In this document: positions 39,331-46,389 of the stretch, in pieces
How the letters are laid out: each line of letters begins with the position of its first letter
Numbering within the stretch: position 1 is the stretch's first letter
DNA from: Mugil cephalus
Lineage: Eukaryota; Chordata; Actinopteri; Mugiliformes; Mugilidae
Assembly (NCBI RefSeq): GCF_022458985.1
Contig: NC_061771.1
Span: 14,361,001 to 14,425,000, forward strand
Reading direction: 5' to 3'
Length of the DNA stretch: 64,000 nucleotides
Translations under genes and position numbers: made by a program
The notes under the pieces: model-generated
What the model was told of the DNA's origin: nothing
The model's input: only the letters and a program-made list of their open reading frames with translations
The model's database searches: none

Positions 39331-39530
39331 TCACATAGTCTCTGTGTTGCCATGGTGATGATGTCACATAGTCTCTGTGTTGCCATGGTGATTACGTCAC
39401 TCCTTTGATGTTGTGATGATGTCACAAGATGGGATGGAATCTCCTAAGCCCCGCCCACAATCAGCAGAGATCAAAGGCACATGGCCTTTGATCTCAGCAT
39501 CACCTCACAGAGACCTTAAATAGGAACCAA
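39331..39530 (+). promoter_or_regulatory. Putative promoter of the repeat-protein gene: tandem RFX/CRE-like array, TCF/LEF palindrome, GC box, TATA-like box
   Basis: Two 33-bp direct repeats (39331-39363, 39364-39396) and a shorter third unit (39397-39421) each begin TCAC. The two full units contain GTTGCCATGGTGAT, close to the RFX X-box. Unit junctions create CRE/ATF-like octamers TGATGTCA, TTACGTCA and TGATGTCA. A GC box lies at 39449-39456. A 12-bp inverted repeat (arms 39467-39478 and 39484-39495) presents AGATCAAAGG-type TCF/LEF sites on both strands. A TATA-like TTAAATAG is at 39516-39523, about 210 bases before the ATG. These are motif matches, not proof of binding. Confidence 0.5.
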
Positions 39531-39728
39531 TTCATCAAAGAGTCATCCGATATTCATCAGAGATTCATCAGAGATTAATCCAAGATTTATCAGAAAGTCA
39601 GAAAGTCACGACGACATTCAATTAAATTGAAAGAGTTAGATTGTTAAATCGCTTGATCTTCGCTAAAAAAGCAACGCCATTCAGGCAACTTGAAACTTTC
39701 AAACCCATCAAGCTACACATCCAAGATT
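39530..39728 (+). other. Putative 5' UTR of the repeat-protein gene
   Basis: About 200 bases between the TATA-like box and the ATG. It contains a degenerate short repeat (TTCATCAGAGA-like units at about 39530-39595). No upstream in-frame ATG is present, and I saw no clear 3' splice site that would force an upstream exon. Confidence 0.4.
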
Positions 39729-42700
39729 ATGTATCGTAATACGACACCAACAACAGTTCCAATGGACAGAGGAAGCTATTCCCAGACAGAGGAGATCCCA
39801 CAGATCACTGTGGACACAGTTTATCCACTGATCGAATCCTTTCTCAGCAGCATCACACCAGACCAGTGGGCATGTTTGAGATTAGGTAAACCAGATGATA
39901 TTACCAGTTCTATGATGGCACAGCTGCTGTCAGACTTGATAGAGCTCATTTCCAGTTCCTTGCTGGACAAAATCAAAGAGAGGCGTCTTATTTCTGAGGA
40001 GGTTGTCTTGACCAGCGTGGGCGACACACTTCCTCAAACTTTTGCTCAAGTCCTGGACATTAAAGAAGAGGTCCGCTCTGAGAGCTCAGAGGTGTTGACC
40101 AGCTTAATTGCCCAAGACGTGACTGAGAGCGTCAACTCCATCCTCTCTACTGGCGAGGACACTGAAGAGCAGGAAGTTCAACGACACGTCACTCCCAAAA
40201 GAAGAATTAAACGTATGGTTCGTTACATCAGCAAGATGTTGGAAGAATTTATTGGGATGATGATACACAAACTCAGAAAAAATAAGAAAGAGAAGTACAG
40301 TGTGGTCGACCCACTAGAAGACGTTGACAAAAAGTCAGAAGATCTGGGGTCTACAAAAACTAAAAGTAGCACTCAGTCATTGTACACATACACCCAGGAG
40401 ACAGCCTCCATAGGAGTCAAGGAGAGCTGTAAGACTAAAACACCAGAAACTGACACAGACAGAGAGGAGATCCAACGAAAAGCATTCCCAGACTTGTCTT
40501 CTCTCAAGGCTGAAGTTGATGAGAATGATGTCACTCAGCCTGGAGATGAAGAGGTCCAGACTCCTGAATCCAGGACATGCAAACTGTCCCTGAAGAGAAT
40601 GGGGGGCATAATTCAAGGGTTCTTCGTGAAACCTTCATTCAGAAAGCCTCGTGCTGGAGTCACAGTGCCATCAACACAGTCACCAGACGTCCCACAGGTG
40701 AACTCTGTGAAGGTCATTGTGCCTGAGCAGCAGCTTCCAGATGTTGCTGCTGTGGTGCTGGTTGTACCTGAGCAGCAGTTTCAGGCAGGCTCTGCTGTAA
40801 GGGTGGTTGTACCTGAGCATGACTTACCAGATGACAAAACACCTCCAGAATGTGGGCACCAGGAACCCTCCTCTCTGGAGATTATAGTAGTGGAGGATGA
40901 AAGCGCTCAGTCTGAAGAAGAGACCAAGAGCTTTGCAGTAAGCCAGGCTTCAATTGTTTGCCCAGAGTCCAAGAAGAAGCTGTCTCTGAAATTCAAGATG
41001 AAGGGCTTTTGTGCTAGAAGGATTTTCAAGGTGCGACCTGCTGTAGTGAGATCGGCCTCAATGAAGTCATCAAAAGCTGCCTCTACAGATAGAGTTGGGT
41101 CTCAGCAGCAGGTCACTACTGTGGTGGTCACTGTTCCTGATGAGCAATTTTCAGAGGCCACGGCTGTGGTGCTCCTAGACCCTGCAGTCAAACCAGCCCA
41201 AGACTTTGAGCAGCTGGAAACCTCCTCTCTGGACGGAGTAGTTGAGGACAGCACTGCTCAGTCTGAGGTTGAAGAACTTGAGAGTCTGAAAGCCACCGAT
41301 CCAAAGTCCAAGAAGAAATTGACTTGTAAAGGAACCATATGCAGAGGCTTGTGTGTGAAACCACCTGTCCAGCTTTCACCAGAGGCCACCACCGTGGAGA
41401 TTCTTGTGCCTCAACACCAGTCACCAAAAGATAAACCAGAAGATGTGGAGCCGAGAAAAACTAAAAGTGGAATTCAATTGTTCGACACATATACCCAGGA
41501 GACAGCCTCCATAGGAGTCAAGGAGAGCTGTAAGACTAAAAGACCAGAAACTGACACAGACAGAGAGGAGATCGAAGGAGAAGCAGTCACAGACTTGTCT
41601 TCTCTCAAGGCTGAAGTAGATGAGGATGAAGCTGCTCAGCCTGGAGATGAAGAGGTCCAGACTCCGAAATCCAGGACATGCAAACTGTCCCTGAAGAGAA
41701 TGGGGGGCATAATTCAAGGGTTCTTTGTGAAACCGTTATTCAGAAGGCCTCGTGCTGGAGTCACAGTGGCATCAACACAGTCACCAGACATCCCACAGGT
41801 GAACTCTGTGAAGGTCATTGTGCCTGAGCAGCAGCTTCCAGATGTTGCTGCTGTGGTGCTGGTTGTACCTGAGCAGCAGTTTCAGGTAGGCTCCGCTGTA
41901 AGGGTGGTTGTACCTGAGCATGACTTACCAGATGACAAAACACCTCCAGAATGTGGGCACCAGGAACCCTCCTCTCTGGAGATTATAGTAGTGGAGGATG
42001 AAAGCGCTCAGTCTGAAGAAGAGACCAAGAGCTTTGCAGTAAGCCAGGCTTCAATTGTTTGCCCAGAGTCCAAGAAGAAGCTGTCTCTGAAATTCAAGAT
42101 GAAGGGCTTTTGTGCTAGAAGGATTTTCAAGGTGCGACCTGCTGTAGTGAGATCGGCCTCAATGAAGTCATCAAAAGCTGCCTCTACAGATAGAGTTGGG
42201 TCTCAGCAGCAGGTCACTACTGTGGTGGTCACTGTTCCTGATGAGCAATTTTCAGAGGCCACGGCTGTGGTGCTCCTAGACCCTGCAGTCAAACCAGCCC
42301 AAGGCTTTGAGCAGCTGGAAACCTCCTCTCTGGACGGAGTAGTTGAGGACAGCACTGCTCAGTCTGAGGTTGAAGAACTTGAGAGTCTGAAAGCCACAGA
42401 TCCAAAGTCCAAGAAGAAATTGACTCGTAAAGGAACCATATGTAGAGGCTTGTGTGTGAAACCACCTGCCCAGCTTTCACCAGAGGCCACCACTGTGGAG
42501 ATTCTTGTGCCTCAACACCAGTCACCGAAAGACAAATCAGCCCAAGACTTTGAGCAGCTGCAAACCTCCTCTCTGGACAGAGTAGTTGAGGACAGCATTG
42601 CTCACAATGTCCCACAGATCACTGTGGGCATGATTCGTCCACTGATCGAATCCTTTCTCAACAGCATTGCACCAGACCAGTGGTCATGTTTAAAATTAGG

Positions 42701-45284
42701 TAAACCAGACGATGTTACGAGTTCTATGCTGGCACAGCTGCTCTCAGACTTGATAGAGCTCATTTCCAAATTCATACTGGAAAAAATCAATCAGAGGCGT
42801 CTTATTTCTGAGGAGGTTGTCTTGATCAGCGTGGGTGACACACTTCCTCAAACTTTTGCTCAAGTCCTGGACATTAAAGAAGAGGTCCGCTCTGAGAGCT
42901 CAGAGGTGTTGACCAGCTTAATTGCCCAAGACGTGACTGAGAGCGTCAACTCCATCCTCTCTACTGGCGAGGACACTGAAGAGCAGGAAGTTCAACGACA
43001 CGTCACTCCCAAAAGAAGAATTAAACGTATGGTTCGTTACATCAGCAAGATGTTGGAAGAATTTATTGGGATGATGACACACAAACCTCGAACAAATAAG
43101 AAAAAAAAGAAGTACAGTGTGGCCACACCTCCGGAAGACAAAGACGCCAACAGAAAGTCAGAAGATCTGGAGTCCACAAAAACTAAAAGTGGAATTCAAT
43201 TGTTCGACACATATACCCAGGAGACAGCCTCCATAGGAGTCAAGGAAAGCTGTAAGAATAAAACACCAGAAACTGACACAGACAGAGAGGAGATCCAAGG
43301 AGAAGAAGTCACAGACTTGTCTTCTCTCAAGGCTGAAGTAGATGAGGATGAAGCTGCTCAGCCTGGAGAAGAAGAGGTCCAGACTCCGAAATCCAGGACA
43401 TGCAAACTGTCCTTGAAGAGAGTGGGGGGCATAGTTCAAGGGTTCTTTGTGAAACCGTTATTCAGAAAGCCTCGTGCTGGAGTCACAGTGGCATCAACAC
43501 AGTCACCAGACATCCCACAGGTGAACTCTGTGAAGGTCATTGTGCCTGAACAGCAGCTTCCAGATGTTGCTGCTGTGGTGCTGGTTGTACCTGAGCAGCA
43601 GTTTCAGGCAGGCTCCGCTGTAAGGGTGGTTGTACCTGAGCATCACCTACCAGACGACAAAACACCTCCAGAATGTGGGCACCAGGAACCCTCCTCTCTG
43701 GAGATTATAGTAGTGGAGGATGAAAATGCTCAATCTGAAGAAGAGACCAAGAGCTTTGCAGTGAGCCAGGCTTCAATTGTTTGCCCGGAGTCCAAGAAGA
43801 AGCTGTCTCTGAAATTCAAGATGAAGGGCTTTTGTGCTAGAAGGATTTTCAAGGTGCGACCTGCTGTAGTGAGATCGGCCTCAATGAAGTCATCAAAAGC
43901 TGCCTCTACAGATAGAGTTGGGTCTCAGCAGCAGGTCACTACTGTGGTAGTCACTGTTCCTGATGAGCAATTTTCAGAGGCCATGGCTGTGGTGCTCCTA
44001 GACCCTGTAGTCAAACCAGCCCAAGACTTTGAGCAGCTGGAAACCTCCTCTCTGGACAGAGAGGTTGAGGACAGCACTGCTCAGTCTGAGGTTGAAGAAG
44101 TTCAGGATCTGAAAGCCACAGGTCCAAAGTCCAAGAAGAAACCGACTCGTAAAGGAACCAAATGTAGACGCTTGTGTGTGAAACCACCTGCCCAGCTTTC
44201 ACCAGAGGCCACCACTGTGGAGATTCTTGTGCCTCAACGCCAGTCACCGAAAGACAAACCAGCCCAAGACTTTGAGCAGCTGGAAACCTCCTCTCTGGAC
44301 AGAGTAGCTGAGGACAGCACTGCTCTGGAGGAGACGCATGTTCCAGCCAAATGTCCAAGAAAGAGATGGTCTCTGAAAAGAGTGGGTACCGCATTTAGAG
44401 CCTTGTTTGTGAAACCACGTGCTGGAGAAGAATTAATGCAGTCACCAGACGTTACCCCTGCTCACCTCTCACAAGAAACCCCCACCATGGAAGTGACCAA
44501 ACGTCACCAGTCACCGAAAGAAAAACCAGCCCAAGACTTAGAGCAGATGAAACCCTCCTCTCTACAGATTTCAACAGTTGAGGGCGACACAGTTCAGTCT
44601 GAGGGCGAAAAAGTCCAGGATGTGGACGAGACACCTACACCAGCTACAACTCCAAGAAAGAGATGGTCTCTGAAAAAACTGGGTCGTGCATTTAGAAGCT
44701 TGTTTGTGAGACCATGTGCTAGAGAGGCATCAACCACAGCAACATCACCAGATGTTACCCCTGCCCGCCTCTCACCAGAGACCCCCACCATGGAAGTCAC
44801 TGAACGTCACCAATCACCGAAAGAGATACCAGCCCCAGACTTTAAGCAGAAGGAGCCCTCTTCTCTGGAGTTCACAGTATTTGAGGACGACACTGTTCAG
44901 TCTGAGCCAAAATTTAACAAGCCCTCAACAAACGAGCAAGAAAGGTGCAAAACGTATGTCAGCACTTTTGTTGAGTGCCTAGTTTTAAGGGCCTTTGCAA
45001 AAGCAAAAATACAATACGATTTCGACCAGTTTGAGGCCATCCGCTACAGACTATACAAGCAAATCTGGGCTGAATTCCAGCGTGAGAACATCAACATCCC
45101 CACGAAAAGGTTCATGAAGCTCGACAAGGCCGTTTGGGAAGACCTGCACAAAAAGTGGAAGTCTGCAGATGCTATTGTGTTTTTCATGGATCTGGAGCGA
45201 CCACTAATTGACAAAGTGATCGTGGCTTCTTTCAAAGAACATCTAATGAAGCCTAAACACAAAACCAGCTGGAAGTTCTTCTGA
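39729..45284 (+). CDS. Unrecognised single-exon, internally repeated 1851-residue protein
   Basis: I do not recognise this protein. One uninterrupted frame runs from ATG 39729 to TGA 45282-45284; the frame is open back to 39657, but 39729 is its first ATG. Module order by residue: A1 about 23-205; B1 210-570; B2 577-938; a short linker; A2 960-1145; B3 1151-1512; two shorter tail repeats C1 and C2 about 1534-1725; a unique C-terminus 1726-1851. A is hydrophobic/helical (PLIESFL, LLSDLIELIS, LTSLIAQDVTESVNS) and ends basic. B is Glu/Ser/Pro-rich with valine-rich VPEQQ strings and three basic amphipathic segments ending VKP or VRP. Repeats in frame over 5.5 kb without a stop argue strongly for coding. 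No signal peptide, membrane segment or enzyme motif is evident; much is probably disordered and cytosolic or nuclear. It resembles uncharacterised multicopy teleost proteins only in general style; this needs a database search. Confidence 0.8.
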   Translation: MYRNTTPTTVPMDRGSYSQTEEIPQITVDTVYPLIESFLSSITPDQWACLRLGKPDDITSSMMAQLLSDLIELISSSLLDKIKERRLISEEVVLTSVGDTLPQTFAQVLDIKEEVRSESSEVLTSLIAQDVTESVNSILSTGEDTEEQEVQRHVTPKRRIKRMVRYISKMLEEFIGMMIHKLRKNKKEKYSVVDPLEDVDKKSEDLGSTKTKSSTQSLYTYTQETASIGVKESCKTKTPETDTDREEIQRKAFPDLSSLKAEVDENDVTQPGDEEVQTPESRTCKLSLKRMGGIIQGFFVKPSFRKPRAGVTVPSTQSPDVPQVNSVKVIVPEQQLPDVAAVVLVVPEQQFQAGSAVRVVVPEHDLPDDKTPPECGHQEPSSLEIIVVEDESAQSEEETKSFAVSQASIVCPESKKKLSLKFKMKGFCARRIFKVRPAVVRSASMKSSKAASTDRVGSQQQVTTVVVTVPDEQFSEATAVVLLDPAVKPAQDFEQLETSSLDGVVEDSTAQSEVEELESLKATDPKSKKKLTCKGTICRGLCVKPPVQLSPEATTVEILVPQHQSPKDKPEDVEPRKTKSGIQLFDTYTQETASIGVKESCKTKRPETDTDREEIEGEAVTDLSSLKAEVDEDEAAQPGDEEVQTPKSRTCKLSLKRMGGIIQGFFVKPLFRRPRAGVTVASTQSPDIPQVNSVKVIVPEQQLPDVAAVVLVVPEQQFQVGSAVRVVVPEHDLPDDKTPPECGHQEPSSLEIIVVEDESAQSEEETKSFAVSQASIVCPESKKKLSLKFKMKGFCARRIFKVRPAVVRSASMKSSKAASTDRVGSQQQVTTVVVTVPDEQFSEATAVVLLDPAVKPAQGFEQLETSSLDGVVEDSTAQSEVEELESLKATDPKSKKKLTRKGTICRGLCVKPPAQLSPEATTVEILVPQHQSPKDKSAQDFEQLQTSSLDRVVEDSIAHNVPQITVGMIRPLIESFLNSIAPDQWSCLKLGKPDDVTSSMLAQLLSDLIELISKFILEKINQRRLISEEVVLISVGDTLPQTFAQVLDIKEEVRSESSEVLTSLIAQDVTESVNSILSTGEDTEEQEVQRHVTPKRRIKRMVRYISKMLEEFIGMMTHKPRTNKKKKKYSVATPPEDKDANRKSEDLESTKTKSGIQLFDTYTQETASIGVKESCKNKTPETDTDREEIQGEEVTDLSSLKAEVDEDEAAQPGEEEVQTPKSRTCKLSLKRVGGIVQGFFVKPLFRKPRAGVTVASTQSPDIPQVNSVKVIVPEQQLPDVAAVVLVVPEQQFQAGSAVRVVVPEHHLPDDKTPPECGHQEPSSLEIIVVEDENAQSEEETKSFAVSQASIVCPESKKKLSLKFKMKGFCARRIFKVRPAVVRSASMKSSKAASTDRVGSQQQVTTVVVTVPDEQFSEAMAVVLLDPVVKPAQDFEQLETSSLDREVEDSTAQSEVEEVQDLKATGPKSKKKPTRKGTKCRRLCVKPPAQLSPEATTVEILVPQRQSPKDKPAQDFEQLETSSLDRVAEDSTALEETHVPAKCPRKRWSLKRVGTAFRALFVKPRAGEELMQSPDVTPAHLSQETPTMEVTKRHQSPKEKPAQDLEQMKPSSLQISTVEGDTVQSEGEKVQDVDETPTPATTPRKRWSLKKLGRAFRSLFVRPCAREASTTATSPDVTPARLSPETPTMEVTERHQSPKEIPAPDFKQKEPSSLEFTVFEDDTVQSEPKFNKPSTNEQERCKTYVSTFVECLVLRAFAKAKIQYDFDQFEAIRYRLYKQIWAEFQRENINIPTKRFMKLDKAVWEDLHKKWKSADAIVFFMDLERPLIDKVIVASFKEHLMKPKHKTSWKFF
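40357..44262 (+). repeat. Large coding tandem repeats (B modules, about 1.1 kb each) and interposed A module
   Basis: The B modules start near 40357, 41458 and 43180. B1 to B2 has a period of 1101 bases (367 codons). B2 to B3 is 1722 bases, because a second A module of about 0.56 kb (42608-43165) is interposed. A1 (39797-40340) and A2 are offset by 2814 bases. All copies stay in frame and differ by scattered substitutions, so the array arose by unequal exchange or segmental duplication within one ORF. Confidence 0.9.
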
Positions 45285-45399
45285 TCTTCAGTTCCCAGAT
45301 CAGACACACGAGGAGACCTTCTGTTCTAGTGGTTTCTGCAAAACACAGACCAGTGGAGCAGGGGTCCCCTACATATAGGTAGTATTATTATTGTTGTTA

Positions 45400-45430
<31 letters not shown>

Positions 45431-45610
45431 CATTCTTATCATTATTATTATTACTACTACTACTACTACTATTACCATTATTTCCTCTTATTCTTTAACT
45501 TCGTTTTATTTCATTTAATCCTATTTTATCCAATTTTATGCCATTTAATTGTATTTCATTCTGTTTAATGTAATTGTATTCCATTTTATCCTATGTCATT
45601 AAAAAAAAAC
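45285..45610 (+). other. 3' flank of the repeat-protein gene with (ATT)n/(ACT)n microsatellite and ATTAAA
   Basis: Compound microsatellite at about 45385-45480 (ATT, GTT, CTT and ACT units), then an A/T-rich stretch with ATTAAA at about 45599 running into an A9 tract. The hexamer is a plausible poly(A) signal. The adjacent A tract could instead be a relic of retroposition of an mRNA, which would also explain the lack of introns. Confidence 0.4.
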
Positions 45611-45779
45611 AAAGCATCAAAAAATAACATTTGAGTTCTCCAATGTCTCTTCTTTTTTTTTGTTCAAACTTTTTTTCTGCTAGAAAACACCGTTGTTTTC
45701 AAGGTTTACTTTCACGTAGCGTCTCAAGCCTATAACAGTGTCTTGAATTGACATGTGCAATAGATTTGCAATAGAAAAT

Positions 45780-45960
45780 TTTGAATGATGACTTTTCCTC
45801 GCTCGAATACAGAGGGTCTGTTTGTATTAAGGGAACCACTGTGGAGGATAACATAGCAAATGCAACCTCTGCTTGTTTACCCCTGAAACACACAACTAAG
45901 GTTTGCATTACCTAGAGGTTAGCATTAGCATTAACATGTAACAAGATTCCCCTCAATAAT
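45780..45960 (-). repeat. Interspersed repeat, inverted partner at 49785-49970
   Basis: The reverse complement shares AATCTTGTTACATGTTAATG-like sequence, TAGGTAATGCAA, GTGTTTCAGG, GTTGCATTTGC and CCTCCACAGTG in the same order as the partner about 4 kb away. Confidence 0.6.
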
Positions 45961-46009
45961 GATTAACTTATTATACCTCTACTTTCTCCAAAAACTGAAA
46001 AGAGCTACA

Positions 46010-46290
46010 TCCCACCCCTGACCATGTGCTCATTTTACCAGATCACCACCGATATCTTCATTGGCTGCATCACTGTGTGGTGCCAAAGGACACTGCACTG
46101 CTCAGTGAACACATTGCCAGTTCCCACCCCTTACATCCGCTTTTCCCTTCCCTCAGGGAAGAGGTACCGGAGCCTCCAACTCCACCAGACTGTTGAACAG
46201 CTTTGTCCACCAGACTACAACCCACCAATCACACAGAGACTCTGCCTCACCTGTCTTCTTAGCACAAAAAAGAAACAAGGACTCTAGCCT
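46010..46290 (+). repeat. LINE ORF2 tail fragment
   Basis: Encodes FPSGKRYRSL and, after a frame change, STRLLNSFVHQ. These resemble the FPSGRRYRxLR...RxxNSFxP tail of fish LINEs. It is followed by CACC/TTATTGCACC-like degenerate repeats to about 46385. Confidence 0.55.
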
Positions 46291-46389
46291 GACACTTCTC
46301 TGCACCTTACTGCACCTTATTAAACCTTATTGTACACATTACTGCACCTTTTTGCACCCTATTACACCAGGTTGCACACCTTATTGCCT

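Noticed and set aside
39690..39728. Upstream extension of the repeat-protein ORF to 39690
   Set aside because: The codon at 39690 is TTG, not ATG. The first in-frame ATG is at 39729.
40354..44262. Repeats considered as a CRISPR-like or satellite array
   Set aside because: The units are over 1 kb, coding and in frame, so they are protein-module duplications.
40377..45307. Several minus-strand ORFs opposite the repeat protein
   Set aside because: They repeat with the same period as the sense modules and have no similarity of their own; they are antisense shadows.
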